NCBI RefSeq assembly: GCF_014204525.1
Contig: NZ_JACHLP010000009.1
Coordinates: 120,829 to 184,828, forward strand
DNA: 64,000 bases
Source: Roseateles oligotrophus
GTDB lineage: Bacteria; Pseudomonadota; Gammaproteobacteria; Burkholderiales; Burkholderiaceae_C
Reading direction: 5' to 3'
This document shows, in pieces, positions 17,426 through 27,349 of this stretch. Under the pieces are notes generated by a model, which was not told where the DNA came from, did no database searches, and saw only the letters and a program-made list of their open reading frames with translations. The position numbers and the translations under genes are program-made. Every line of letters begins with the position of its first letter. Position 1 is the stretch's first letter.

Positions 17426-19303
17426 TCAGAGCCGGAAGGCCCGCACCGCGCCCTCCATGGCCTGGGCCTGGCTGCGCAAGGCCTCGGCCGAGGCGGCGGA
17501 CTGCTGCACCAGGGCGGCGTTCTGCTGGGTCATGGCGTCGATGGCGCGCACCGCCTGGCCCAGGGCCTGGGTCTGGCCGGCCTGCTCTTGGGCCTGCTGG
17601 TCCATGCCCTGCATCACCGCGGTGACCTCCTGCACCTTGGCGACGATTTTCTGCATGGCCGCGCCGGCGTCCACCGCCAGCGAGGAGCCCTGCTCCACCC
17701 GCTCGCTGCTGCCGGCAATCAAGACCTTGATGTCTTTCACCGCCGCGCTGCAGCGGCTGGCCAAGGCCCGCACCTCGGCGGCGACGACGGCAAAGCCGCG
17801 GCCCTGCTCGCCCGCCCGTGCCGCTTCGACGGCGGCATTCAGGGCCAGGATATTGGTCTGGAAAGCGATGCCATCGATCAGGCCGGTGATCTCGCCGATC
17901 TTGCGCGAGGCCTGCTGGATGCCGTTCATGGTCTCCACCACCTGGCCCACCACCGCGCCGCCCTGGGCGGCCATGCCGCTGGCGCTGAGGGCCAGGGTCG
18001 AGGCGTCGGCGCTGGCGCGGCTGCTGCTTTGCACGGCGCGGTCCAGCAGGTCCACGCTGGAGGAGGTTTGCTGCAGATGGGAGGCGGCGGTCTCGGTGCG
18101 GTCGGCCAGGTCTTGGTTGCCGCCGGCGATCTCCTGCGCCGCCAGGCGTATGCCGCCGGCGCCGCGGTGGATCTGCCCCACCAGCTCGCGCAGCTTGATC
18201 TGCATCTCGGCCATGGCGGCCAGCACCCGGCCCAGCTCGTCGGCCCGGCCGGCGGGCACGCTCTGGCTCAGATCACCGGCGGCGATGCGCTCGGCCACGC
18301 CCAGCATCTGCTGCACCGGCAGCAGCAGCTGCCGGCTGGCCCGCCAGAGCACCAGGCCCAGCAGGCCCAGCAGCAAGGGGGTGAGCAGCAACAGCAGATT
18401 GCGCTGCACGCGGGCCTCGGCGGCGCGGGCCTGCAGGCGCTGGTCCAGCACCTGCATCACCTGGCGGGACAGCTCGGTCTGCTGGCCGGCGGCGCTGGCA
18501 AAACCGGCGGCCAGTTGTTCCAGCGGGTAGTTCACGTCCTGGGCGGCGGCCTGCATGGTGGCGTCCACCAGGCGGCGTTGCTGCTCGGCCTGGGCCAGCA
18601 AGGGGCCGAGGCTCAGGCCCAGGGCCTCGTCCGCCTCCTTGGCGGCCTGCAATTGCTGCTGCATGGCCTCGGCGTGCAGGCGGTAGCGGGCCAGGGCGGC
18701 GCTGACGCGCGCCACATCGTCGACGGCGGCGGCGCGCGCAATGCTGCTCAGCTCGGACAAGGCGGCCTCCACCTGGGGTGCGGTCTGCAGGCCGGCCAGG
18801 ATGGCGTGGTGGCTGGCGGGCTCGGGGTCCAGCAGCAGGCCCTGGCCGCGGTTGAAGGCATTGATGGCCCGCAAGGCCTGGCTCTCCAGGGCCTGGTGCC
18901 GGCTCAGCAGCTTGTTGCCATCGATCTGGCCACCGCCCAGCTCTTGCTGCAAGCCTTCCAGGGCCTCGGCCAAGGCCTGGGCGGCCGGGTCTTGGCGGGC
19001 CAGGTCGCGCAGGCTTTGCCGGGCGGCGAGGGCGGCGGCCGGCAGCTCCTCGCGGGCGGCGGGGCGGCTGGCCAGGGCCTCGACGGCGAGTTGCTTGTGG
19101 GCATGCAGCAGGCTTAGCGAGCGCTGCCACTGCTTGTTGACGGGCAGGCCCTGGCTCTCGCGGGCGATATGGTCCAGCCGGCCCAGCAGCTCGCGCAGCA
19201 GCAGGCCGCTGGGCAGCAGGCCCAGGGCCAGGGCGAGCAGGGCGATCAACAGGAGGCGGGATTTCAGACTCGGTGCTTGCTTGATGCCGAGGGAGAAATT
19301 CAT
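17426..19303 (-). CDS. Methyl-accepting chemotaxis protein
   Basis: A 625-residue transmembrane chemoreceptor. TM1 is at about residues 17-37 and TM2 at about 300-320; between them lies a long periplasmic helical-bundle sensor with no Cache signature. HAMP covers roughly 320-370. The cytoplasmic domain has the hairpin tip [20 protein letters not shown] and [19 protein letters not shown] near residues 466-510, which binds CheA/CheW. No C-terminal CheR-docking pentapeptide is seen (it ends AVRAFRL). The ligand is unknown. No other chemotaxis gene is nearby. Confidence 0.95.
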   Translation of the reverse strand: MNFSLGIKQAPSLKSRLLLIALLALALGLLPSGLLLRELLGRLDHIARESQGLPVNKQWQRSLSLLHAHKQLAVEALASRPAAREELPAAALAARQSLRDLARQDPAAQALAEALEGLQQELGGGQIDGNKLLSRHQALESQALRAINAFNRGQGLLLDPEPASHHAILAGLQTAPQVEAALSELSSIARAAAVDDVARVSAALARYRLHAEAMQQQLQAAKEADEALGLSLGPLLAQAEQQRRLVDATMQAAAQDVNYPLEQLAAGFASAAGQQTELSRQVMQVLDQRLQARAAEARVQRNLLLLLTPLLLGLLGLVLWRASRQLLLPVQQMLGVAERIAAGDLSQSVPAGRADELGRVLAAMAEMQIKLRELVGQIHRGAGGIRLAAQEIAGGNQDLADRTETAASHLQQTSSSVDLLDRAVQSSSRASADASTLALSASGMAAQGGAVVGQVVETMNGIQQASRKIGEITGLIDGIAFQTNILALNAAVEAARAGEQGRGFAVVAAEVRALASRCSAAVKDIKVLIAGSSERVEQGSSLAVDAGAAMQKIVAKVQEVTAVMQGMDQQAQEQAGQTQALGQAVRAIDAMTQQNAALVQQSAASAEALRSQAQAMEGAVRAFRL

Positions 19304-19418
19304 GGCGGCGCGCCTGGGTCAGGCCTTGTTTCAATGACCCGATTGGAGGCCTGCCGCATGTCAGTGCTGTGACGAAGTTAGGTGTTTACCCGGATTCGTC
19401 TGGCGGGGCGTGCATAGT

Positions 19419-21155
19419 TCACAGCAAAGCTTCCACCACCAGTTGCACCCGCTGCTGGCCCTGGTATTCGTCCAGGCTGAGGCGGTAGGCCAGGCGGCCG
19501 TGTGTGGGCACGGGCTCGATATGGCCGAACCAGATGGCCTCGCGCAGCACACCGGCCTGGCGCAGGCGCAGCTTGAGGTGGCGCTCGCCCACGATGCGCT
19601 GCGAGACCACCTCCACCTCGTCGCAGAACAGCGGCGCCTCGAAGGCCTGGCCCCAGACCTGCGCCTCCAGCTCGCGCACGGTGGCGGGCGTGTGCAGCTC
19701 GGGCGGCAAGGGGCCGTCGGTGCGCAGCTGGCGGGTCAGCGCGCTAGCGTCCAGCCACTCGGCGGCGACCTCCTGCAAGGCGGCATCAAAAGCCTCGAAA
19801 CCGTCTTCCACCAGGGTGCAGCCCGCCGCCATGGCGTGGCCGCCGAACTTCTTCAGCAGCTCGGGCCGGCGCTTGCTGACCAGGTCCAGGGCGTCGCGCA
19901 GATGAAAACCTGGGATGGAGCGGCCCGAGCCCTTGAGTTGCCCATCTGCCCCCCGTGCAAATACGAAGCTAGGCCGGTGGATGCGGTCCTTCAGGCGCGA
20001 GGCGATGATGCCCACCACGCCCTCGTGGAACTCGGGCTCGAACAGGCACAGCGCCGCCGGCGGCTGGCCCTGCAGCAGGGGCTGGCGCAGCAGCTCGGCC
20101 AGCTTGAGTTCGGCCTGCTCCTTCATGCCGGCCTCGATTTCGCGGCGCTCGCGGTTGATGGCGTCCAGCTGCTTGGCCAGCTCCAGCGCGCGGCCGGGCT
20201 CATCGCTGAGCAGGCACTCGATGCCCAGCGTCATGTCCGACAGCCGCCCCGCCGCATTGATGCGCGGCCCCAGGGCAAAGCCCAGGTCAAAGGCATTGGC
20301 GCGGCCGCAGTCGCGGCCGGCGGCGCTGAACAGGGCGGCAACACCGGGCTGCACCCGGCCGGCCCGCATGCGCTTCAGCCCTTGGGCCACCAGGCGGCGG
20401 TTGTTGGCGTCCAGCTTGACGACGTCGGCCACCGTGCCCAGGGCGACCAGGTCCAGCAAGCCATCCAGCTTGGGCTGGTTGGTGGCGTCGAAGCGGCCGC
20501 GCCGGCGCAGCTCGCTGCGCAGGGCCAGCAGCACGTAGAAGGCCACGCCCACGCCGGCGATATTCTTGCTCTCGAAGCCGCAGCCCGGCTGGCTGGGGTT
20601 GACCAGGGCGTCGGCGGCGGGCAGGGCCACGACGCCGTCGACGAGGGCGGGCAGGTGGTGGTCGGTCACCAGCACCTTCAGGCCCAAGGCCTTGGCATGG
20701 GCGACGCCGGCGATGCTGGCGATGCCGTTGTCCACCGTCATCAAGACCTGCGGTCGCTGCGGCAGGGCCAGCTCGACGATGGCCGGCGTCAGGCCATAGC
20801 CGTGGATGGCGCGGTCCGGCACCACATAGCCCAGCTGCTCGGGCCGGGCGCCCAGCAGGGCCAGGCCGCGCAAGGCCACGACGCAGGCGGTGGCGCCGTC
20901 GCAGTCGTAGTCGGCCACCAGGCAGATGCGCTCGCCGGCCTCGATTGCGTCGGCCAGCAGCCGGGCGGCCTCGGCATTGCCCTTGAGCGTGTCGGGCGAG
21001 AGCAGGCGGGCCAGGCCGTCGTCCAGCTCGGCCGGGTCCTGCACGCCGCGGGCGGCGAAGAGCCGGGCCAGCAGGGGCGGCACACCGGCTTGCTCCAGGG
21101 CCCAGGCGGCGCGGGGCGGCACATCGCGGGTGCTCAGCAAGGGCGCGTTGTTCAT
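19419..21155 (-). CDS. recJ: Single-stranded-DNA-specific 5'-3' exonuclease RecJ
   Basis: A 578-residue DHH-family exonuclease used in recombination and mismatch repair. ATG 21155 overlaps the stop of the preceding gene (ATGA) and has GGAGG upstream. The DHH motifs are VADYDCDGATA (near residue 80), the TVDNGIAS and VLVTDHHLP segments, and GPRINAAGR (DHHA1 region). A C-terminal OB-like domain follows. All expected metal-binding aspartates and histidines are present; length is normal. Confidence 0.96.
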   Translation of the reverse strand: MNNAPLLSTRDVPPRAAWALEQAGVPPLLARLFAARGVQDPAELDDGLARLLSPDTLKGNAEAARLLADAIEAGERICLVADYDCDGATACVVALRGLALLGARPEQLGYVVPDRAIHGYGLTPAIVELALPQRPQVLMTVDNGIASIAGVAHAKALGLKVLVTDHHLPALVDGVVALPAADALVNPSQPGCGFESKNIAGVGVAFYVLLALRSELRRRGRFDATNQPKLDGLLDLVALGTVADVVKLDANNRRLVAQGLKRMRAGRVQPGVAALFSAAGRDCGRANAFDLGFALGPRINAAGRLSDMTLGIECLLSDEPGRALELAKQLDAINRERREIEAGMKEQAELKLAELLRQPLLQGQPPAALCLFEPEFHEGVVGIIASRLKDRIHRPSFVFARGADGQLKGSGRSIPGFHLRDALDLVSKRRPELLKKFGGHAMAAGCTLVEDGFEAFDAALQEVAAEWLDASALTRQLRTDGPLPPELHTPATVRELEAQVWGQAFEAPLFCDEVEVVSQRIVGERHLKLRLRQAGVLREAIWFGHIEPVPTHGRLAYRLSLDEYQGQQRVQLVVEALL

Positions 21156-22096
21156 AAGGCCTCCAGCAGGCTGTGGACCTCGGCGCGTGGCGGCAGCCAA
21201 CGATGGAGGGTTTTTTGCAGGGCGCTGCGCGGCGGCAGGGCATAGCTGCGGGCGAAGCGTTCGCCGCACAGCGTCAGCCGGGCCGGCTTGCCCAGGCGGG
21301 CCTCGCTCAGCAGATGGGAGACGGCGCCATCGTCCAGCCGTGCCCAGGCCTCGGCCCAACTGGCCCAGTCTTCCATCAGCAGGGGCTGGCGCAGGCTGCT
21401 GTCCACTTGCAAATCGGCGGGCAGGGCTTGGCTAGCGCCCGCTTCGGCGCCGCAGCCGCTGATCCACAAGGAGTTCAGGGGCAGGGCCTTGCGGGCTTCG
21501 CGCGCCTCGTTCAGCGGCTGGCGATGCAAGAGCATCTGGGCCTCGTTTTGCAGCGTGCGCAGGCGACGGGCCTCGGGCATCCAGGTGGCGACATTGCGTT
21601 GCACCACCCGGTCCAGGCTGGCGCTCGCCAGGCCCGCCAGGCTGGGGTGGCCGAGCAGCCATTGCAGCGGGCTCAGCCAGTGCGCCCGCCAGCCTTCTTC
21701 GGCCGGCCACAGCTCGGCCATGGCGGCAAAGAAGGCGCGCGATTCATCCTCGTCCAGCGCCAGCAGCTCGGGCGCGTAGGCGCTGACCTGGTCGCTGCCC
21801 ACGGCCAGGTGCATGGGGCTCAACAAGGCCCAGGCCTGCTCCGCCTGGCCGCCGAGGCCGGCCTCGGCGGCCAGCCAGGCGGCGGTCGGCAGCGGGCCGG
21901 CGTCAGTGCCCAGGCCGCGCTCGCGGGCCAGCGCCAGTTCGAAGGGCGTGTTGAGGCTGTACTCGTCGCTGCCCAGGGCCTGGCCCTCGGGCTTGAGCAG
22001 GCCCAGCAGGGCCGAGAGATGGGGCAGGGCCAGGGTGCCCAGGCTGTGCTTGCAGGCCTCGCCCAGGGCGCTGGCGTGGGGAATCATCAGATGCAT
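21152..22096 (-). CDS. RpfE-like hypothetical protein, coupled to recJ
   Basis: A 314-residue cytoplasmic protein without signal or membrane segments. It has an alkaline-phosphatase/phosphoglycerate-mutase-like beginning (MIPHAS..., LGTLALPHLSALLG) and a conserved PLNSLWISGCG segment near residue 208; such proteins are annotated as RpfE-type regulators or 2,3-BPG-independent phosphoglycerate-mutase-like in Burkholderiales and Xanthomonas, where they also precede recJ. Biochemical function is not established. Its stop overlaps the recJ start by four bases. The start may be Met1 or Met4 (22087). Confidence 0.72.
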   Translation of the reverse strand: MHLMIPHASALGEACKHSLGTLALPHLSALLGLLKPEGQALGSDEYSLNTPFELALARERGLGTDAGPLPTAAWLAAEAGLGGQAEQAWALLSPMHLAVGSDQVSAYAPELLALDEDESRAFFAAMAELWPAEEGWRAHWLSPLQWLLGHPSLAGLASASLDRVVQRNVATWMPEARRLRTLQNEAQMLLHRQPLNEAREARKALPLNSLWISGCGAEAGASQALPADLQVDSSLRQPLLMEDWASWAEAWARLDDGAVSHLLSEARLGKPARLTLCGERFARSYALPPRSALQKTLHRWLPPRAEVHSLLEAL

Positions 22097-22193
22097 GGGG
22101 GCATTATCGAGGGCCGGGCTTTGTGTGGCCCGTCATGCAAGCTTCACACGGCTGCCACGGCTCCGACATGGGCGGGGCCGAGACTGCAGAGCC

Positions 22194-23093
22194 ATGCAGA
22201 ACGACCATGCCCTGATGCGCGCCGCCGCCACGGCTGCGGGTGCCTTGCTCGACCCGACCGCCGAGGGAGGCGAGGGCGCCGATACGCCCAGCCGCCGCTA
22301 CCGGACGGTGTGGATCTCCGATCTGCATCTGGGCACGCCCGGCTGCCAAGCCGAGGCCTTGCTGGACTTTTTGCGCGAGGTGGAGTGCGAGCAGCTCTTC
22401 CTGGTCGGCGACATCATCGACGGCTGGCAGCTGCGCCGCAGCTGGTACTGGCCGCAGGCGCATAACGATGTGGTGCAAAAGCTTTTGCGCAAGGCGCGCA
22501 AGGGCTGCCGGGTCTTCTTCGTGCCGGGCAATCACGACGAGTTCGCCCGCAAATACCTGAACCACAACTTCGGCGGCATCGAGGTGGTGAAGGAGTGGGT
22601 GCACGAGACGGCCGACGGCCGCAAGCTCTGGATCACCCATGGCGATCTGTTCGACGGCGTGATCCAGTGCGCCAAATGGCTGGCCCATCTGGGCGACACG
22701 GCTTACGAGATCACGCTCAAGCTCAACCGCTACCTCAACCATCTGCGCGCCAAGTTCGGCCTGCCCTACTGGAGCTTATCCAAATACCTGAAGCTCAAGG
22801 TCAAGCGGGCGGTCAGCTATGTCTCGGACTTCGAGGTGGCGGTGGCCCGCGAGGCGCGCAAGCGCGGCGTGCAAGGCGTGGTCTGTGGTCATATTCACCA
22901 TGCCGAGATGCGCGATATCGACGGCATTCTTTACTGCAACGATGGTGACTGGGTGGAGAGCCTGACTGCCCTGGTGGAGCATGCGGACGGCACGCTGGAG
23001 ATTCTGGACTGGAGTTCTACCCCCGCCAGCCTGCCGCTGGCGCTGCAAAAAGCCCGGCCCGCCTTGGCCAAGGTCCTAGAGTCCCAGCCCTAA
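22194..23093 (+). CDS. Metallophosphoesterase, UDP-2,3-diacylglucosamine pyrophosphatase (LpxH)-like
   Basis: A 299-residue calcineurin-like phosphoesterase. Motifs in order: WISDLHLG (near residue 41), FLVGDIIDGW (near 69), PGNHDEF (near 110), WITHGDLFDG and VVCGHIHHAEM, which together form the binuclear metal site. Close relatives are annotated as UDP-2,3-diacylglucosamine diphosphatases or LpxH-like proteins of unsettled role; the LSKYLKLKVKRAV insert is typical of that branch. An N-terminal ~35-residue extension is poorly conserved, so translation could begin at a later Met (22215). It lies 9 bases upstream of ppk1 and is probably cotranscribed. Confidence 0.87.
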   Translation: MQNDHALMRAAATAAGALLDPTAEGGEGADTPSRRYRTVWISDLHLGTPGCQAEALLDFLREVECEQLFLVGDIIDGWQLRRSWYWPQAHNDVVQKLLRKARKGCRVFFVPGNHDEFARKYLNHNFGGIEVVKEWVHETADGRKLWITHGDLFDGVIQCAKWLAHLGDTAYEITLKLNRYLNHLRAKFGLPYWSLSKYLKLKVKRAVSYVSDFEVAVAREARKRGVQGVVCGHIHHAEMRDIDGILYCNDGDWVESLTALVEHADGTLEILDWSSTPASLPLALQKARPALAKVLESQP

Positions 23094-23102
23094 AATCGTT
23101 TC

Positions 23103-25184
23103 ATGAACCCAGCCGTAGACAAAGCCACTCCCACCTCCATCATCCCAGCCCTGCTCAATCGCGAGAAAGCCATTCTGGAATTCAACCGGCGCGTGCTGGC
23201 CCAGGCCCAGCGCCTGGACGTGCCGCTGCTGGAGCGGCTGCGCTATATCTGCATCGTCTCCTCCAATCTGGACGAGTTCTTCGAGGTGCGCTTCGCCGAT
23301 ATGCTGGACGCCGCCCGCGACCCGCAGAGCCAGGTCGATAACCGCGATGTCGAGCGGGTGGCGCGCGCCGCCCACACCTTGATCGACGAGCAGTACGGCA
23401 TCTTCAACGAGCAGCTGATGCCCTTGCTGCGCCGGCAGGACATCACCATCCTCAACCACGCCGACCGCAACGAGGCCCAGCGGGCCTGGGTGGCGCGCTT
23501 CTTCGAGCGCGAGGTGCGGCCCCTGCTGATGCCGGTGGGCCTGGACCCGGCCCACCCCTTCCCGCAGGTGGCCAACAAGTCCCTGCACTTCATCGCCCGC
23601 CTCTCGGGCAAGGATGCCTTCGGCCGCGACAACCGCATCGCCATCGTCAAGGTGCCGCGGGTGCTGCCGCGCGTCATCCGCCTGCCCGATTCGGTGGCCC
23701 AGGGCCAGCAGGCTTTTGTGCTGCTGACCAGCGTGATACGCGCCCATCTGGAGGAGCTGTTCGGTGGCCGCAAGGTCGAGGCCTTCTCGCAGTTCCGCGT
23801 CACCCGCGACTCCGATCTGGAGGTGGACGAGGAGGAGATCGCCAATCTGCGCAATGCCCTGCGCTCGGGCCTGACCACCCGCCACTTCGGCCGCGCCGTG
23901 CGCCTGGAGGTGGTCAATACCTGCCCGGCCGAGTTGTCCCAATTCCTGCTGGAGCAGTTCGACCTGCCCGAGGCGGCGCTTTACCGGGTCAACGGCCCGG
24001 TCAATCTGGTGCGGCTGAACGAGCTGATCGACCAGACCGAGGCGCCCGAGCTGCGCTTCGAGCCGCACGAGCCGGCCTGGCCCCAGGGCCGGCTGCCGCG
24101 CCAGAAGTCCATCTTCGAGCGCCTGGCGCGCAAGGGCGATGTGCTGCTGCACCATCCCTTCGAGAGCTTTGACCCGGTGGTGGAGTTTTTGCGCGAGGCG
24201 GTGGAAGACCCCGATGTGCTGGCCATCAAGCAGACGATTTACCGCACCGGCGCCAAATCGGCGCTGATGGACCTGCTGATCGAGGCGGCCCGCCGCGGCA
24301 AGGAGGTGATGGCCGTGGTGGAACTCAAGGCCCGCTTCGACGAGGAGGCCAATATCAACTGGGCCGAGCGCCTGGAGGCCGTGGGCGCCCAGGTGGTGTA
24401 TGGCATCGTGGGCTTCAAGACCCATGCCAAGCTGCTGCTGGTCACAAGGCGCGAGGGCGCCAAGTTTCGCCGTTATGCCCATCTGTCCACCGGCAATTAC
24501 AACCCGCGCACGGCGCGCTTCTACACCGATCTGGGTTATCTGAGCGCCGACCCCGAGCTGTGCAGCGATGTGGACTCGGTGTTCCGCCAGCTGGCCTCGC
24601 TGGGCAAGATCAAGACCCCGCGCCGCCTGCTGCTGGCCCCCTTCAATATGCACAGCCGCATGCTGGAGCTGCTGGGCCAGGTGGAGGCCGCCGCGCGGGC
24701 CGGCAAGCCGGCGCGCCTGGTGGTCAAGATCAATGCGCTGACCGATGCCGAGCTGATCGAGGGCATTCTCAAGGCCGGCCAGGCCGGCGCCAAGGTGGAC
24801 CTGATCGTGCGCGGTGCCTGCATGCTGCCGCCGGGCCTGCCCGGCATCAGCGACAACATCGTGGTGCGTTCCATCGTCGGCCGCTTTCTGGAGCACACCC
24901 GGGTCTGCTACTTCCAGTGGGGCGAGGGCGAGGAGGACACGGCGCTCTACCTCTCCAGCGCCGATTGGATGAGCCGCAATATGTTCCGTCGCATCGAGGT
25001 GGCCTGGCCGGTCAACGACGCGAGGCTGCGCCAGCGCATCATCGACGAGGCCCTGGTGCCCTATCTGCACGACGGCCTGGACGCCTGGCAGCTGGGGCCG
25101 GACGGGCATTCCACCCGTATCTCCACCCAAGGGCCTTGCGCCCAGCATGCGCTGATGCGGCTGTTCCGCGCCCAGCGGGATTGA
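23103..25184 (+). CDS. ppk1: Polyphosphate kinase 1
   Basis: A 693-residue enzyme that reversibly polymerises ATP gamma-phosphate into polyphosphate. The N-terminal domain reads NREKAILEFNRRVL and SNLDEFFEVR. The catalytic phospho-accepting histidine is in FKTHAKLLLV (H441, equivalent to E. coli H435); STGNYNPRTARFYTDLG and YLSSADWMSRN are further PLD-like motifs. Length is normal. sixA follows after 4 bases and ppx converges from the other side, forming a polyphosphate synthesis/degradation module. Confidence 0.97.
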   Translation: MNPAVDKATPTSIIPALLNREKAILEFNRRVLAQAQRLDVPLLERLRYICIVSSNLDEFFEVRFADMLDAARDPQSQVDNRDVERVARAAHTLIDEQYGIFNEQLMPLLRRQDITILNHADRNEAQRAWVARFFEREVRPLLMPVGLDPAHPFPQVANKSLHFIARLSGKDAFGRDNRIAIVKVPRVLPRVIRLPDSVAQGQQAFVLLTSVIRAHLEELFGGRKVEAFSQFRVTRDSDLEVDEEEIANLRNALRSGLTTRHFGRAVRLEVVNTCPAELSQFLLEQFDLPEAALYRVNGPVNLVRLNELIDQTEAPELRFEPHEPAWPQGRLPRQKSIFERLARKGDVLLHHPFESFDPVVEFLREAVEDPDVLAIKQTIYRTGAKSALMDLLIEAARRGKEVMAVVELKARFDEEANINWAERLEAVGAQVVYGIVGFKTHAKLLLVTRREGAKFRRYAHLSTGNYNPRTARFYTDLGYLSADPELCSDVDSVFRQLASLGKIKTPRRLLLAPFNMHSRMLELLGQVEAAARAGKPARLVVKINALTDAELIEGILKAGQAGAKVDLIVRGACMLPPGLPGISDNIVVRSIVGRFLEHTRVCYFQWGEGEEDTALYLSSADWMSRNMFRRIEVAWPVNDARLRQRIIDEALVPYLHDGLDAWQLGPDGHSTRISTQGPCAQHALMRLFRAQRD

Positions 25185-25188
25185 GCCC

Positions 25189-25650
25189 ATGGACCTGATT
25201 CTGTGGCGCCATGCCGAGGCCGAATTGCTGCGCGAAGGCGGCAGCGATCTGGAGCGCTGCCTGACCCGCAAGGGCGAGCGCCAGGCCGCCCGCATGGCCG
25301 AGTGGCTGAACCGGCGCCTGGCCGCCTCGACCCGGGTCCTGGTCAGCCCGGCCCAGCGCACCCGCGCCACCGCGGCGGCTCTGGGGCGCGAGCTGCGCAT
25401 CCTGCCCGGCCTGGCGCCCGAGGCCGGCGTGGCCGATCTGCTGGCGGCGGCGCGCTGGCCCGGCAGCAGCGAGCCGGTGCTGATCGTGGGTCATCAGCCC
25501 ACGCTGGGCCTGCTGGCCGCCGAGCTGCTGACGGGCAGCCCGCAGCCCTGGGCGGTCAAGAAGGGGGCGGTCTGGTGGCTGCGCTCACGCCAGCGCGAGG
25601 GGCAGCAGGAGGTGGTGCTGCAGGCGGTGCAGGGGCCGGATTTTCTCTAG
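25189..25650 (+). CDS. sixA: Phosphohistidine phosphatase SixA
   Basis: A 153-residue histidine phosphatase (phosphoglycerate-mutase superfamily). The nucleophilic His8 lies in LWRHAEAE; the second histidine is in LIVGHQPTLG; VSPAQRTRATA carries the phosphate-binding arginine. SixA removes phosphate from phosphohistidine proteins such as ArcB HPt or NPr. Coupling to ppk1 (4-base gap) is a recurrent Burkholderiales arrangement, as far as I recall, and suggests a phosphate-metabolism role. Confidence 0.94.
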   Translation: MDLILWRHAEAELLREGGSDLERCLTRKGERQAARMAEWLNRRLAASTRVLVSPAQRTRATAAALGRELRILPGLAPEAGVADLLAAARWPGSSEPVLIVGHQPTLGLLAAELLTGSPQPWAVKKGAVWWLRSRQREGQQEVVLQAVQGPDFL

Positions 25651-25657
25651 ACCTTGC

Positions 25658-25698
25658 GGGACAGACCGCCCGAGGGTACCCCCGAGTAGCTCTGTCCC
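25658..25698. terminator. Hairpin between convergent sixA and ppx
   Basis: The inverted repeat GGGACAGA (25658-25665) / TCTGTCCC (25691-25698) encloses an inner GGGTACCC palindrome. There is no T-tract, so it may act as a bidirectional structural terminator rather than a classical intrinsic one. Confidence 0.55.
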
Positions 25699-25718
25699 CA
25701 ACTGACTAAGCGCAACCC

Positions 25719-27251
25719 TCAAACCAGCGCTAACTCCAAGACCCCGCTGCGTGCCCAGGCCGCTACTTCTTCCTGCAGCAGGAAGAGGGTGCGCGGGTGT
25801 TCGGCGGCCCAGGACTTGGGCAGGTTCAGCGCCACCTTGCGGCCCTGGCGGCTCAGGCGCAAGGCTTTGGTCTCCACCGCCTCGCGGGCATGGCTTTTGA
25901 TCACGGCCAGGCGCAGGCAGAGCAGTTGCCACAGCAGGCTTTCGTCGCCCAGCACCGCCTCCAGCTTGCGCAGGCCGCCGCGCTGGCCCAGGGCCAGATC
26001 GCCCAGGCGCTTGAGCTGGTTTTGCGAGAAGCCGGCCGCGTCCACATGGGCAAGCAGATAGGCGCTGTGGCGGTGGTGGTCGTGGTGGGAGACCATCATG
26101 CCCATCTCATGCAGGCCGGCCGCCCAGGCCAGCTCGCGCTGGCGCTCGCGCGGGGCGCGTGGCTGCAGCTGCTGGTAGAGATGGAGGGCGATGCCTTGCA
26201 CCCGCTCGGCCTGGGCCAGATCGACCGCAAAGCGCTTTTGCAGCCCGGCCACCGAGGCCTCGCGCATATCTTGCCGGGCGCTGCCCTCGGCTGTCAGGCT
26301 GGACTCCAGGCGCTCCACCAGATCGAAGATCACGCCCTGGCGCAGCGCGCCCTTGGCGGGCAGCAGCTCCCGGATGCCGAACTGGGTCAGCAAGGTGTAG
26401 AGAATGCACAGGCCGCCGCCCACGACGGCGCGGCGGTCCTCCTTCAGGCCGGGCAGCTTGAGCTGGTCCATGCTGCCGGCTTCCAGGCATTGCTGTATGC
26501 ACCAGCGCAAGGCCTCGGGGGTGATGCGGCCGTCGGTGATGCCGGTGGCGGCGAGGATTTGCGCCACCGCGCCAACAGTGCCCGAGGAGCCCAGGGCCTG
26601 CTGCCACAGCGTGGGCTTGAACAGGGTCAGCGCCTCCTCCAGCTCGGCACCGGCGGCCACCTGGGCGGCGCGGAAGGCTTCGGCCGTGAACAGGCCTTTG
26701 GGGAAAAAGCGCAGGGACAGGCTGACGCTGCCGACCTGGAAGGACTCGGCCACCTGCGGGCGCCGGCCACGGCCCAGAATCATCTCGGTGGAGCGGCCGC
26801 CGATATCGATCACCAGGCGCGGTTTGTCGCCGGGCTGCAGGCGGGCCACGCCGGCAAAGATCAGGCGCGCTTCCTCGCGGCCCGAGATCACCTCGATGGG
26901 GAAGCCCAGCACCTCCTGGGCGCGGGCCAGAAAGGCGTTGCGGTTCTTGGCCTCGCGCAGGGTCTGCGTGGCCACGGCCCGCACTCGCGTGGGCGGGAAG
27001 CCTTGCAAGCGCAGGGCAAAGCGCTGCAAGCAGTCCAGGCCACGCTGCATGGCGGCCTCGGTCAGCATGCCTTCGGCGTCTAGGCCGGCACCCAGGCGCA
27101 CGGTTTCCTTCAGATACTCCAGTCGTTTGTATTGGCCGCGTGGCAGCTGCGCGATCTCAAGCCGGAAGCTGTTGGAGCCCATATCGATGGCGGCCAAGGG
27201 TGCGGCGAGGTCCGGGGTGGTGGAGGCGGGATGCAAAATCATGCGGGCCAT
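25719..27251 (-). CDS. ppx: Exopolyphosphatase (Ppx/GppA family)
   Basis: A 510-residue ASKHA-fold phosphatase that removes terminal phosphate from polyphosphate. Motifs: AAIDMGSNSFRLEIA (near residue 20), the SGREEARLIFAGV segment, VIDIGGRSTE (near 143; Ser/Thr-Glu phosphate site) and VVGGGLCIL. A C-terminal HD-like domain has HEMGMMVSHHDHHRHSAY. The start may be ATG 27251 or 27242. It is convergent with ppk1-sixA and divergent from the dienelactone hydrolase gene. Confidence 0.95.
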   Translation of the reverse strand: MARMILHPASTTPDLAAPLAAIDMGSNSFRLEIAQLPRGQYKRLEYLKETVRLGAGLDAEGMLTEAAMQRGLDCLQRFALRLQGFPPTRVRAVATQTLREAKNRNAFLARAQEVLGFPIEVISGREEARLIFAGVARLQPGDKPRLVIDIGGRSTEMILGRGRRPQVAESFQVGSVSLSLRFFPKGLFTAEAFRAAQVAAGAELEEALTLFKPTLWQQALGSSGTVGAVAQILAATGITDGRITPEALRWCIQQCLEAGSMDQLKLPGLKEDRRAVVGGGLCILYTLLTQFGIRELLPAKGALRQGVIFDLVERLESSLTAEGSARQDMREASVAGLQKRFAVDLAQAERVQGIALHLYQQLQPRAPRERQRELAWAAGLHEMGMMVSHHDHHRHSAYLLAHVDAAGFSQNQLKRLGDLALGQRGGLRKLEAVLGDESLLWQLLCLRLAVIKSHAREAVETKALRLSRQGRKVALNLPKSWAAEHPRTLFLLQEEVAAWARSGVLELALV

Positions 27252-27349
27252 TGTCGTGGCAAACAAAGCCCATCCGGCCGCAAGCCAGGCGGCTTTCAAA
27301 CGCTTACCTAAAATGCCTGCGGTTCTCCCACCACAGATTGCCACTATCC